Positions 22,375 through 34,758 of a DNA stretch of 64,000 bases are shown here, in pieces. The stretch lies in NCBI GenBank assembly GCA_037074705.1, contig CM073593.1:106766238-106830237 (forward strand), read 5' to 3'. Position numbers and translations under genes: made by a program. The notes under the pieces are model-generated. The model ran no database searches. It saw nothing but the letters and a program-made list of their open reading frames with translations, and had not been told where the DNA came from. Numbering within the stretch: the stretch's first letter is position 1; each line of letters starts with the position of its first letter. This stretch comes from Zhengitettix transpicula (Eukaryota; Arthropoda; Insecta; Orthoptera; Tetrigidae).

Positions 22375-25297
22375 TGTCTCAGTAGAATGTGAATTTGAAC
22401 AATACTTGTGTATGTAAAAGTTATAATTGCAAACTTTTGGTAAACATGAACCAATATTATTTAAATCCAACAAATGTGATGTAGTGATAAATGATAATAG
22501 TGTTGTATTTCATTAAAGAAATCTGTCCTCAGATGTTACAGGATTTTAGAAAATTTAAGAAAAATTAATTACTATTTCATATCCACACAGAACTTTAGAA
22601 TATCAAATTAATATCACATAATTTTATTGAAATTGCAGTTTTTCAAATCAATTCATACTTGGAAAATATTATTGAAGAATCAAAAAAACAGATTTTATTT
22701 AAAATATGGAAGAATGAAATGTATAAAGATAATTATTTATTTACTATTATAGACTGCAATACTCTGTAAATATGATTTTAACGATAATAAATGTATACAT
22801 TAATGTGTACTATTAATTAGAATTCCTTTAAATAATTTATTTCTCTGATAAATTCAGGGTCAAATTAAATAGCACTTTTGGATAGGAAAGACACAGTAAA
22901 TTCAACTTACCTGAAATTGAAAGTTGGTCCATTCAAGCTGAGATGTAAAAATATTTTAAATTTTCAAGGATCTGTGTGCCCTTCAAAATCATTCCCAAAG
23001 CAGCACTCGGCTCCAATTGATCATGAACTGCTGACTAGGAACCATTCATTTTCTTACAACGGGTCTCCATCAATCTACATTGAAGCACAAACACGTTACA
23101 TCCGTTGCATTACCATAACAGCATTTATCTCAGTTTAACCTGAAAACATTTGAGGCTATTATCGGCCATCTTTGCAACTCCCACTCATACAGACATAACC
23201 CTGTCATTCACATTGTTTGCTAGCTATGTAATATGCATGACCTTAACTGGAGACAAAATCTTCAGGATGTATATGTGTATCCACTTGGGCAAGGCAGAAA
23301 CTATGCAAACGGAGACACTTGTATCAAGTAGCACGGAACAAACAATAATTGGCAAATGGGAACGCTTGTTATTAAAACTAGAAGCATGTTTGTTGACTTG
23401 AGTATATTGGAGAGATAATATGTATAAAAAAGCAGCCAACATAGAGAAGTTAGTTCACCTTAGAGGCACAGCATTGTGAAGTGCGGTGCCCAAGTAAATG
23501 CCGGGGGAGAGGCAAGCATTATATTATTTTGAGTTATCTGAGAGAAAAATAAAGTATTGGGATTATAATCACTGATTCCAAACATATCGATTACAGAATT
23601 TACAAATAATCTCACCAGGTGCACAAATTGTGTTAGGATGAGTGGAACATTTGTAGTAGGAACTTTCGGAGTGAAAGTTTGCATTTCTTCTTTGTTGATT
23701 TGTTTAAATATTTCTGATTTAGTATTAATCGCATGAGGATTCAGAGATTACAGTATTATTACTTTTCCTAAGATAAAAATTTTAACTCCTATATATTGTT
23801 GATAAAGTTAATAAAATTCTCAATCGCCAGAATTTTAAAATTTCATTTTCAATTATATCCTAATAAAATGCAATTAAATGTTTTGTACTGCATATATTTG
23901 TCCTTGTTAAATTTTTAAAATTATTTCATTGTAAAATTATTTTCTCACATTGATTTCTTCACTTTCTTGAAGTACACGTTACTTAATGTTCATTTCTTGT
24001 GGGGAAATAAATAGTTTAATGATTTTTAAAACTAAAATTCTGAAAATATATTTCGTCAGTAAAGGTAATATACAGTATGAGCTCTGCTATTTCTAATCTT
24101 TATACAATTGTACTTTCAAATACAGATCACCGTTAAATTTACAACTGAAAGACCATATTCATTGTTCTTTATCAATAAACTAAAGAATTTAAAAATATAT
24201 TTAATCATTAGTGAAAAACATTATTCAGATTACAGAACCACTGTCTGTTTCTCATTGAGGTAAATTTAATCTTGCATTTTTAAAAACATTTTCAAACTGA
24301 GTAAGACTTGAAAGTTTTGCTTACAAAATATGAGGGATTACAAATAGTGAACATTGTTAAGTTATAAAAACATTTTTAATGAAGTGAAATTAAATACGAA
24401 CAGATTAAAACTATTTACTTTTCAAACAATGTTTCTTCCGCAGTCTCGTTGTGATCTCATTTGTCATTATATTTTTTTAAATAAAATTTCTTGATAAGAA
24501 TCAGAAACTGATGCTGTTCCACCTTTAAATTTTAAGATTTGCTTACATAAAAACATATCTAAACTTAGATAAATAATTTGTAGGTTAAGGTACTATTTGT
24601 AGCTCTCAAGTAAAATTGTTACAAAAAATTGTATTCACCTTATTGAATACTCATCGGGCTTTAGCTTTCAAAAAGTATTAAACACACATTATAATAACTA
24701 ATTGTATATTTATTTTTTCTGCCAGCAGCATTTCCTTTGTCAAAGGAATGTAGATATAATCTAATGTGTGTAGATATCAATTTAATATACAAATAATGTA
24801 TTTTCATATAAAATTAAAATAGTACCAACAATACATAATATAAACAAACAATTCAAACAATTTTTGATAATTATCACATCAAATTTAAAACTTTATAATA
24901 AATAAGTATCCTAAAAATACTGTTTATTTTTATTTTTCATCATTATCTGATCCCACATGCAGACTATAAAACTATGTTAATTAATTGTGAAGTTGTTCTC
25001 AATACACTTGAAACATCCCATTTATATTAAGGCTTGCAAGAAAGCACAATATAACCTCACATTTCTTTAAAAATCTATATTAAAGTTTCTACAAACATTC
25101 TGCATTCCAATACAATGCGTTCTACGTAAATGGTTTTTATGCATATATAATTGCTGCATACCCAAGAATGGTCTGAATACATAAAATTAACATATTCTTT
25201 GCAAGATATAATTAGCTATACAATGTAGTGTAGATAACTTTCAAAACCAAAGAATTTCTTAGAAATCATTATATAAATTACATCAGTGCTTAAAGTG
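22375..25297. other. Nidogen 3' UTR, spacer and AMPK beta 3' UTR (tail-to-tail)
   Basis: Holds a Family B half-copy at about 22868-23000 (GGATAGGAAAGACACAG, then CTTACCTGAAATTGAAAG). The rest is AT-rich and featureless, with no recognisable exon on either strand. For AMPK beta on the minus strand, TTTATT at 24923-24928 is a candidate polyadenylation signal, unproven. Confidence 0.5.
22786..22791 (+). terminator. Likely nidogen polyadenylation signal
   Basis: An AATAAA lies 412 nt after the nidogen stop codon in AT-rich sequence. It is the first clear plus-strand match downstream of the stop. Whether it is the site used cannot be told without transcript data. Confidence 0.4.
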
Positions 25298-28200
25298 CTA
25301 TATAGGCTTGTACAATAGTGTTGTAACACATTTCTTCCTGTACCGATGTGTAGCGCTCAGCACCATTACACCATCTTTGATTGACAGTGCATAAAGATGG
25401 TTTAACATAACGTGATTAGGTTCTGGAAGCAGTGTTGGCTCACACTGAAATGGATAAATACAAAGGCATTTAATAGTGTTGTCTGAATAAAATTAATTAC
25501 CTTTATAATTTTTCAGTTTTCATTTTTAACTAGTTTGTAAAAATTGCATGCAATCGTGAAAATTAATCAAATAATAGTGACGAAAAATTTCAGACCAATA
25601 CTCATACATACACGAGTGCTTTGTTAAAAATCTAAGAGCTGTTGTAAAATGTGGCATTGACCAAAGTGGCCTCTGCCATGTTGATTGGGCATTTGTCTAC
25701 ATTTCACAAGTACCTGGACACTTTTTGAAGAAAGTGAATAGGACCTCGATAAACAGTTCTCGGTATTCACACGGGTATAACATATAGGCTATAGGCTCTG
25801 TCGTCATCTTCTAGACTTCGCCTAGAAGATGACGACAGAGCCTTTAGTCACATTTAAATATGTTATACCCATGTGAACACCGAGAACTGTTTATCGAACA
25901 ATTACAACGGGAAAAACTTCAATCTTCGACGAATAGGAGCTGTTTTCTTTGGACCTTGTAGGTGACTTCAGTTTTTGACATAAATAAAATAGCGGTCCAG
26001 AATGATGTCAGGGCATTTGTGAGATGGACTTCATTATGTGGTGTTAAAGAAAGACTGAGATTGATTAAATAATATTGAATTCGTAATTTCTAGATTTAGT
26101 CTGGGTCAGAAAATGGCACCAGGAAAATTATATAAAATGTTTGTTTCAGTTTTGATTTTAAAAGAATTCATTTTGTGCAGAGTATAAAGATGTTATCAAA
26201 GTGAAACCAGTGGCCAAAATCCCTCAAATTCTGTCTCTCTGGAGTAGACTGAACTTAGTATGTTTATATCTTGATGGAGTGATTAGATTTGTGTACCCAG
26301 CAATGTTTGCTATTCTTCCTCATTGACAGACTTTTTGCCGCTCAAAACATAAAAAATTTTCATCTCAGACAATGCAAAACCCAAATAACAATACAATTAA
26401 TAATTTTACACTAAATTTTAAAACAATCTTGTAGTGTTTACTCAACTTTCAAAAAAGATTATACTTACTGAAAGCGGAGTGTCCTTGTTCAAGATAACCT
26501 GCAATAAATGTGGTGGCAAGATTGGTGGTCCTGAAACCTTCTCCCAAGGTTTGTTTGCTGGAATTTCTTGAGAATATTCACCTGTCAAAAATAGATCAAA
26601 TACAATACAAACACCTATGTAACATGCTTTTTAAAACAGAAAGAAACTGAATATATCAATGATAATTATATAGGAATTGAGAGCAGCTGACTGACCTTTA
26701 ATCAACAGTTCGTGATGCTAGGCTGGAAAGAAAGAAAATTTCATATTTTCAAGGGCCTAAGCATCCTTCCTCAGGTCAAGAGGACTGAACCAATTAATCT
26801 GATAAAAGTTTGAGGTGAGGCAGGTCATGTTTTATTTGATTTTGAAGGTGGCTGTGTGTGAAGAGTTTGGAGTATTGTAGTAAGTTCAAAAATAGGGCAG
26901 AAATGGATAAAATGGGGGAGTGTGAGGGGTGGAGCCTAAAAAGGTGGACAAGGATGTTACAGAGGTTGGGGGGCGCCTGAAGACAACCCTTTGTCATATG
27001 GGGAGATCTGTAGAAAGTATTTTTCGTTTTATATCTTGGTTGGATTGCAGTCCAGTGTAAGGCCAGCCAGAGAATGGATTTGAACTTTTGTAGTCCAGCA
27101 AAGTAGGTTGTAGTGAGGGATGGCCTACATTTTTTATATTGGTCAAACGTGGGTTTGGATAATTGGACAGTGGATAGGGCATGGGATATTTGTTTCTGGA
27201 TGTGGTCTATAGGGTATTTTCTAAGTGATTAAAGCACTGAGGACTCTATAGTTAGAATTTATTGCAGTATTGAAACTATTAGCATTAATGCCACCTATAT
27301 TTATGAACTTATTCATTATTTCACTAAGACAATTTATTTCTCTTGGATTTAGTCATATATAGTTACATATATAATTCAAACACATTTTAATATTTATATG
27401 AATGATTTTAATCCATTATCTTTAATAAATTTAGCAATTCTCAAGTAGATTTTCTTTTTCCTTTAAATTTATTCGTATTACATTAAAGTACTTCCAATGT
27501 TTTAAAAATATTTTCACATTTTTCTATTCAAGTTAAAATCTATCCTTTTCTTTACATATGATATTATTTTTTCTTGAACATTGTCAGCAATTCCACTGGA
27601 CAGGTATCAGAACCTGACAAAGTACATATTTCCTTAGAAAACATAAGCTTTCCCGGTGTAACTGTTGTATGAAGTGTTCCTCAGCTGAAGAAGACGGCGG
27701 TGACAGCTATCGAAACATTGTGGAAAAATAACGACGACACCCGGTGGGAATCCTGAGAACACTTCATACTACATATTTCATGTATTTCTTAATTGTGAAA
27801 TATGCAATGTGATACAGGCAAGAGAATTTTCATGATTATATCTTCTTTTAAGCAAGATTGTGATTTTAACCTAATCCTATTTCTACCAACAATTAATATG
27901 TAAATTCTAACTCCTACCGTCAGCCCCCCTCCCCCCCAAATCCTCTTTAGTAGTGATAGGGACACTCACATAAAAAATCAGTTTCATAATGTGATCAAAA
28001 TTTATCACAATAGTTATTGTAAGATTATTAAAGGTATTATTAGCAGGTGGCACATGTTTAATACCACTCTTTCTGTGTGTTTCAATATCAGCATTCTGTA
28101 CTCACCAAATTCTTCTAAACAATAAAGAAACCTAACAAGTTTTCTCCATGAATAATGCCAGCGGACAGTGTGGATAGGGAAGGGAAGGGTATGCTACCAA

Positions 28201-31200
28201 GCTTTGTGTCACAATGGCAATGAAGTAATTATTAATATTTATATTGGTAAACTTATAATTGATTGGAAATCTAATTGATCATCTTCTTTGAATTACTTGG
28301 AATTGTAAACATATAAAGAATAACAAATTAAGTGAGGAGAATGAACAAGTTCCCATAAAAGGAAAATAATATATATTCAATGACAGCCTCAGGAAATACA
28401 GTAAAAACAAGTAAAGCCATCAACTTACTCTGCTGGTTTTGGCCCATGCTCTCACTGTCCATTGCTAAAGCTTGAAATACTTCAAAATCTGATTTCTTTA
28501 CTGAAACCATATTATTTTTTGATCCCATGTTATTGTCAATAATTCTCTATAGAAAGAAACAAATAATAGATATTAAAAAAATTGTAGAGTAATGAAAGTT
28601 TTTTTATTCTGTAACTATTTTAAATTAATTTGATTTCTGTTACTTGCTTGGATACTTCTGAGTTGCAGTTTATTTTTGTAAGTTCTTATATTTATATCCA
28701 GTTGGTCAAAAAAATTATTCACTTTTAATTGTGAATTGTGTTGTTACTTAATAAAAAAAGTTCAGTCATGTCAATAAATATATCTAGAAGTCTTCACAAT
28801 ACTAGTGAAGGACTTTTAACAATGACATATCACAACCCAGCACTAGGAATGTTGTCATTTTCAAGCCCTAATAAAAAAATCTATACACACAAAGAAAAGA
28901 TATCCCTGTATATTCATCAGTCCCATGCATGCAACAGTTTTAGTAATTCTACAGAGTATGCAGTAATTTTGCATACAAATGCATTTACAAAATATCAAGC
29001 ACATCAGGATTATACAGAAACAAGTAAGTCCATATATGTTTGTAAAGTTTTTTAAGACTCTTATTTCTGTTTACTCATTATAAATAGCAGTTTGAACTGG
29101 GTAAAAAAAAACATTACAACAACGAAAACTAACCCTGTATTTTAAAAAAAATATAAATGTCTTCATATCCAAACATATCTTGAAATAAAAAAAGAAACTG
29201 AAATAAATCATTTGGTAACTTAATACAAGTATGTTTTTTCTCTTAAGATTATCATAACACATAAACAAATCAAATGTGTAAATACAAATTAACATGTATG
29301 TTAATGAATGTAGATTTTCCTGGTGAATTTGTTGAACGTCGGGTTACAACTCAGGTAATATCCTGTGTGAAACACAACATTTTGATAGCTACCTCCACCA
29401 GTCATCAGGTGACGACATGGGCAGAGCTAGTTATCAAAATGTTGTGCTTTACTCAGGATATAAGCCAGGTTGAAACCTAAGAAATCTAAATTCAATATGT
29501 ACATTGCTTTCTTATAAAATAAAAAACGTCAAATTAAAAGTTATCCCTATCAACAAGAGGAAGCTAGTAACAATGCAAATATTAAGAAATAAATTAAAAG
29601 CAGAGTTAATTTTTTTCCAATGAAGACTGGAAGATTTAATCAAAGCTACTTCAATTTAGAAGAGATTGAGAATAAAATAAAAAACCTAAACTGGAAGTTA
29701 ATAAAACATATACTGGGAATGGTTGACCATCTACAGAAATAATTACGACATTCTTTTCTGTTTATGGACAATTATATCTGGTAACATGTTCAAATGAAAT
29801 AGCTTACCACACCCGGATCATGTCTCCATTCTCCATCAACAAGAAACTTGTACTGATGTTCTCCTTCTGGAAGGTCAATAATAGTAACGAAATCGCCATG
29901 GCTGAAAAATATGGATTATTAGTCCATGTAATTAAAAAGCCTTAATAAAGAAACAAACAATGTTATTATAATCATACAAAATAGTATTAAGGTATCAACT
30001 GTATCTAGAGTACTGAAAATGTTAATAATATCAAAGTTGAATATGTAAGAGTTGACATAAAATATTTCTTTTCCATTTGCATTACCATTACACTATACAG
30101 CAAAATATGTCGTCTTCACAAATTTTTGAACATACAATTTAAGCTTGTGACTCCATGACATAGACTGGTTGTCTTGCATACAAGTTTCCAAGATATTTTA
30201 AATGTCTTGCTTGACCCTCTAAATGCTATCCTGACCATGATTATATCTGGGTTTTCCACGTACGATCTTAAGTTCCAGCCACGTTACTTTTCATGTAGTC
30301 TGTAAGTTTGTTGCAGAACTCTCTGTGCCATTGTTTGATTATACATGGAGCACCAAATAATATAAATGTATTTAGAAATCACGTGACAACTCTGCTATCT
30401 TTGTTTGAAGAGACCTTAAAATAAAACCTTGTCAAATTGTTTTGGTAAACTAAAATAAATTTTTAGTTTCAATCTATAACATCTACTTGACATATTTAAT
30501 TGAGGTGCAAAAACATATTTCTTTTTCTTGACAAGGTTTACAGCACTCAAATTAGGCAATTGTTTTCTATAAAATACCTAGTTAAACCACAGAATCCATT
30601 AATTTTATGTGCTTTAACTGATTCAATTTGGTAATGCATGAAATACGTAGTTATTTTATTAAACAATTGATTCCATGCTTTAACTGTAAAATATATAATC
30701 TATTTTTAAAGTTTGGTCAACAATGAGAATCAATGGTTGTTTCAAAGCAACTTATATATGGTAGAAAATGTCTTAAAACCAGCAACTAAAAGTGATGTAA
30801 TTGCCCCAACTTAAAACAAAAATTATATGTGCAAGTCCTGAGAACAAAATCCTGTATTTTAACATAATTGTATGGTGTAAATAAGTTCAATTACCTTTTC
30901 ACCATTGGCAAAGTTTTCCAATTAGAGAAGGTTCCACTAATATAAACTTGTTTACCACCACCTTCCCACTTAAAGACAGTGGGTAAGACTTTAGAGTCAT
31001 TAACTTTGGTCCCCTCAGAAACTGTAGCAGATCGCTGTCTGGGTGTACTGATATCTTCCTGAAAGTTATTGATTTTGAAACTAAGTGTACGAAATTGCAC
31101 TTCATAACACTGTTTAAAAGAACAAAAGAAAATTAAGCAAAAATCATTTATTAAATGTAGCTTACCTGTGTAGCCTCTTTAGTATAATATGGCTCTTCGT

Positions 31201-31342
31201 CTTCATTGGAAGATTGAAAAACTAATTTTGTATTTGGTTTCTTATCAAACACAAATGCTTGAGAGTCTTTTCCTGGAGATGGTGGGGCCACAATTTCACC
31301 GGGTTTGTGGCGGTCCCTAGTATTACTTCCAGCATTTCCCAT
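25298..31342 (-). CDS. PRKAB1: AMP-activated protein kinase beta subunit
   Basis: Regulatory scaffold of AMPK that joins the alpha kinase and gamma nucleotide sensor and binds glycogen. Minus-strand exons in order: 31342-31166, 31058-30895, 29901-29808, 28546-28429, 26581-26469, 25444-25298; total 813 nt, 270 aa plus stop, the same length as human beta1. The N-terminus MGNAGSN is a myristoylation signal. The carbohydrate-binding module spans about residues 84-145 (VFKWEGGGKQVYISGTFSNW, then LPEGEHQYKFLVDGEW). Its glycogen-contact Trp106, Lys132 and Trp139 align with human W100, K126 and W133, and Ser114 with the beta1 S108 site. The C-terminal ASC domain has PPILPPHLLQVILNKDTPLS and PEPNHVMLNHLYALSI, ending LLYKPI. 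An acceptor-like TTCTTTTAG eight bases before the ATG suggests a separate non-coding first exon. Confidence 0.97.
25746..25894. mobile_element. Fold-back element downstream of Family A type
   Basis: Arms 25746-25814 and 25821-25894 pair around a six-base loop (ACTTCG). They share TCGATAAACAGTTCTCGGT at the outside and CTAGAAGATGACGAC at the centre. The central block is also present at 54165-54185. Beyond the right arm, ACGGGAAAAACTTCAATC matches the Family A tail. It lies in the AMPK beta intron between exons 5 and 6. Confidence 0.75.
26660..26800. mobile_element. Family B degenerate half-copy
   Basis: Contains GGAAAGAAAGAAAATTTC followed by TTTTCAAGGGCCTAAGCATC and CCTTCCTCAGG. This corresponds to the central part of the fold-back at 33915-34225 (GAGGGCCTGAG..GCCTTCTTCAGG). 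Only one arm can be seen. Confidence 0.4.
27665..27775 (+). mobile_element. Compact Family A unit with 17-bp closing stem
   Basis: GTATGAAGTGTTCCTCAG (27668-27684 region) pairs with CTGAGAACACTTCATAC (about 27754-27771). Between them lie CTGAAGA (27685-27691), GACGGC (27693-27698), GCTATC (27706-27711) and GAAAC (27712-27716). The core is thus enclosed by a terminal stem, the geometry expected of a self-folding RNA or of a fold-back whose inner arm was lost. It lies in the AMPK beta intron between exons 4 and 5. Confidence 0.65.
29340..29477. mobile_element. Fold-back element, CTGATGA subfamily
   Basis: Arms of about 50 bp (29340-29391 and 29424-29477) share AACACAACATTTTGATAGCT and its complement, plus a GGTTNCAACC outer block. 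The minus-strand reading of the left arm has CACCTGATGACTGG, the canonical CTGATGA hammerhead strand. The GAAAC box is degenerated to CAAAA. A one-sided relative is at 60420-60510. It lies in the AMPK beta intron between exons 3 and 4. Confidence 0.7.
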
Positions 31343-33052
31343 ATTTTGCTAAAAGAACAAATAGGCAGAATTAATTATACATATGTTGAACAATAATCAA
31401 TTTAAATATTTTCATACATATGTTTTAAAATATTCAATTAGTTACTTGAGATCTATAATGCTATTCAATATAACCTCATCATCAAAATTTGATTATGAAA
31501 TGTATTTTGTGAAATTAAATAAACAAATAGAATTGTATCATTCAGTATGTTGGAACATTTAAAAGAAATGCATTACGTTAATAATTTCAGATGTTGTATG
31601 TTCATCACACAAAAGCAGTGCAACTTTCTTTAGAAGACCTACTGTCTTGATGATAGGGGCTCAGGTTCTGGAAAATTTGGCATACTATTTCTTCCTAGCA
31701 AAAGCTTTGAAGTAAGTCAGGCACAGAGAGCAGAATTTATTCATTAAACAAACAACTTTTCTCCATGAGAAATTTATAACTAGAATGATGATTTATTTAT
31801 CTAATCAGGATATTTTTAACATAGGCATATTATATTTAAATTTCCATATTCATTGTATTATGAAATTACTTAATTCTCAACAAGTGCGAACGATTGGACA
31901 CTAATGATTTATATATATATTCCACTCAAAGAATGTAGGTCAAGCAAATGTTGTGAAAACATTATTGTTAAAATACAGATATGGCTTAATTCTATTCATT
32001 TAAATACCAGTTCTTAATGACAATAAATTAATTTTTTTCACTGAATATTTGTTTACGGGGTTTCAAACCAATAATAATCATACAATTCTGAGGCGAATGT
32101 TTTAAAACGGGTGACAATACCGTAAATGTACAATAGATATCATTTTTTATGTATGACTAAAATATTTGTGAATTTCATAAATGAACAAAGGGTTGAAAGC
32201 TCTTGTTGTTTTAAATAAGTGATTACACATTAGAAAATTGTGTGTATTGTTTAAAATTAATTATATTACTGGTGACAGATAGTACCTGGTATAAACATTA
32301 CAATGGCTAAACTATATTAAGTTAAACAATGTTGAAGTTCGAGTATTCCAAATTTCACATTTCCAAATAATATGCAAAACTGATTAAATATTTCCATAAA
32401 CTCCCTTGTAAGTACAATAATGGACATTTAAGTATACTTTAAATTACTTAATATTCGCAAATATACGAACTGGTCCTAGATGGACTTACATGGATACGGT
32501 ACAGTTTCCTTACAATGTATGATTTGTAAATATAATATAATTACTGCCTATAATTTTTTTATAAAAATCATATTGATCGCTTTACCTATTCACATAATTT
32601 ATAAATTATTTCACCACTTGAAGCAGACAACTGCAAAGACATGTATGCTGAATAACATATGATCTCATATCAAAGATGTTATTCTATCATATCGAAATTT
32701 GCGGGTTTTTAAATTTTCCACCAAGTCCGTGAAAATCAAATGTGTCTTATGTGCAATCGCTTACAAGAACTGTAATACGAAACATGAGCCTAATTGTGCC
32801 TACGATTATTTGTAACAATGTAATATATTATTTGAGTTGAATCAGAGATTCGATTTTATTAATTTCTCCGTGGTTTGTTCAATTGTTTTCTGATATGAGA
32901 ATTTGTCTGATACTGACTTGTTTACCTTTGATTTACATATTTGTCAATATCAGACCTAAATAGGTTTGTTACAGTTTACAGTGCAGGAGGTTAAATACTA
33001 TGCTTGATCAAGTGAAGTTAGTGTTGCTATTCTATGCAATGAATTAGAGAAT
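31343..33052. promoter_or_regulatory. Shared upstream region of AMPK beta and APC11
   Basis: The two genes are head-to-head with start codons 1.7 kb apart. A non-coding first exon of AMPK beta should lie here, upstream of the acceptor at about 31349. The APC11 5' UTR should end at 33052. No TATA box or CpG island is obvious; the 32690-32800 part is the least AT-rich. A bidirectional promoter is inferred from arrangement only. Confidence 0.35.
31841..31910. pseudogene. Rearranged fragment of APC11 exon 3
   Basis: 31841-31885 matches APC11 exon 3 bases 34665-34709 at 42 of 45 positions in the same orientation. Directly after a seven-base gap, the reverse complement of 31893-31910 matches exon 3 bases 34710-34727 at 17 of 18 positions. 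The copy is therefore split, with its second part inverted. No other exon of APC11 is seen nearby and no reading frame is kept. It lies between the AMPK beta start and the APC11 start, on the upstream side of both genes. Confidence 0.8.
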
Positions 33053-34758
33053 ATGAAGGTTGTAATTAAAAGTAAGTTATGTTAATTTTAAAAAGTCCGT
33101 TTTTGCAATATAATTCCGCTGAATAAGCTTCCGTCTTTTTTGAGAACCGATATGGTTTATTTGACTAATTAAAGAACCATTATGACGACTGTTTTATGTA
33201 AATAAGTCCTCTCGTTGCCAATATTTACAAACCTGCATTAATAAAGTATGGTTAAAACTTACTAAAACAAAAATTTGAGCCATCACTTCAGTTGTGAGCA
33301 ATGAGACATGAATAAAATTTGTAGTAGGCTTATGTTGAACATTGAACTTTCCATTCCAACAGCCTCTTTAAATATTTCTCTGCTGATCATGTGACTAAGA
33401 AATCTTTCTGGATGTACAAGAATATTCTTTCATGCAGAAATATCTAAAATTACAGTACTTGCAGATTAAGTTAAGTTTTATCAAGGAAACTATTTCAATA
33501 TATAATGAGAATTATACACTTAATAAAAGGATATTAAAATGTAATTAGTCTTTCCAAGTTTTGTGAACCTAAAAGTTCACTACTTACATCCTTGAAACAT
33601 TAAATTAAGTGGTTATTAACTATTACGTACAATTTTGAGATATAAAACCACATTTCATCATTGTTATTCAATAAAATTATTCGTGTTAATTCCTAATGGG
33701 TATTGAATATTTTAATATAAAACGTTTTTGTTATTAAATAAAAATGTGTCTCGGTATATTTTTATATATTGAATTATTTGTTTAATATCATCAGATCACC
33801 ACAAATTGTGAAGAAATATTTGATTACATACTAAATGTTATTCTTGTTTTATGATAGAAATAATTTTTTAAGAGTGGGGAATGGCGTATTTAATACAATG
33901 GATCTTTTTTTTATTGATGGTCCTAAAAGAATGTTGTCAGAGAGGCTGAACTACCTTAATTCTAAAGTTGGTATCGCCAGGCAGGAAACCAGTAATATGA
34001 CATCTTTTTGGAGGGCCTGAGGTGCCTTCTTCAGGAGAGTAGGTTTGAATATCTTGCTGGCCTGCTCAATGTCATACTGAGTGGCCAGCCAGCAAGACCT
34101 ACTCTCCTCAAGAAGGCAGCTCAGGCCCTCAAAAATTTGTCATGTTATCGGTTCTTTGCCTAGTGACTCCAACTTTCAATATAAAGTAAGTCAGCCACTC
34201 TGTCCCTCTTTCCCATCCTATTGGTTTATATATAATATGTGACAAGGTCAAATTAAAGAGCATATTTGTAACAGTGGCCATAGTAATGTGTACAGTTGTA
34301 ATTTTGCTACAACTTTATTTTGTTTAAAAAACAAAATAACTATTTTAGTGTATAAAGTAAAACTAGTTTGATTTATTCATTATTATATATAATATTTTTT
34401 AATGTTTAATTCTATCAACTTTTTAGGTTGGACAGGTGTTGCAACATGGCGATGGGTTGCAAATGATGATAATTGTGGAATTTGCCGAATGCCCTTTGAT
34501 GGTTGTTGCCCAGACTGCAAACTTCCAGGAGATGATTGCCCTTTAGGTATTTCATCAGATTATTTATTTTATTGTAGTATTCTTGAATTTAATCTCCTGT
34601 AGAGAATTCAATTTAATGGAAATATATTTGTTTTTCATTCAGTTTGGGGTCAGTGTTCACATTGTTTCCATATACATTGTATTATGAAATGGCTTAATTC
34701 TCAACAAGTAAATCATCAGTGTCCAATGTGTCGTCAAGAGTGGAAATTTAAGGAATAA
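33053..34758 (+). CDS. ANAPC11: Anaphase-promoting complex subunit 11 (RING-H2)
   Basis: Catalytic RING subunit of the APC/C ubiquitin ligase; it pairs with APC2 and recruits ubiquitin-conjugating enzymes to degrade cyclin B and securin in mitosis. Exons 33053-33071 (19 nt), 34427-34546 and 34643-34758; 255 nt, 84 aa plus TAA, the same length as human APC11. The tiny first exon encodes MKVVIK and splits a Ser codon. The protein carries [20 protein letters not shown], the extra zinc-binding [14 protein letters not shown] loop, and [14 protein letters not shown]...[10 protein letters not shown], so all expected Cys/His zinc ligands are present. A large Family B fold-back sits in intron 1, and a rearranged piece of exon 3 lies 1.2 kb upstream of the start. 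Confidence 0.97.
33915..34225. mobile_element. Large Family B fold-back in APC11 intron 1
   Basis: Diverged outer arms (from 33915 and to about 34225) share the GGAAAGAGGGACAGAGTGGC / GACTTA theme. Better-kept inner arms (33997-34062 and 34083-34145) share GAGGGCCTGAG, GCCTTCTTCAGGAGAGTAGG and TCTTGCTGGC. The loop is about 20 bp. This is the fullest copy of the family and links the short hairpin at 14189 to the copies near 62-63 kb. Confidence 0.7.

Noticed and set aside
28738..29055. 105-codon plus-strand ORF inside AMPK beta
   Set aside because: Lies wholly in an intron, has AT-driven codon use and no recognisable domain.
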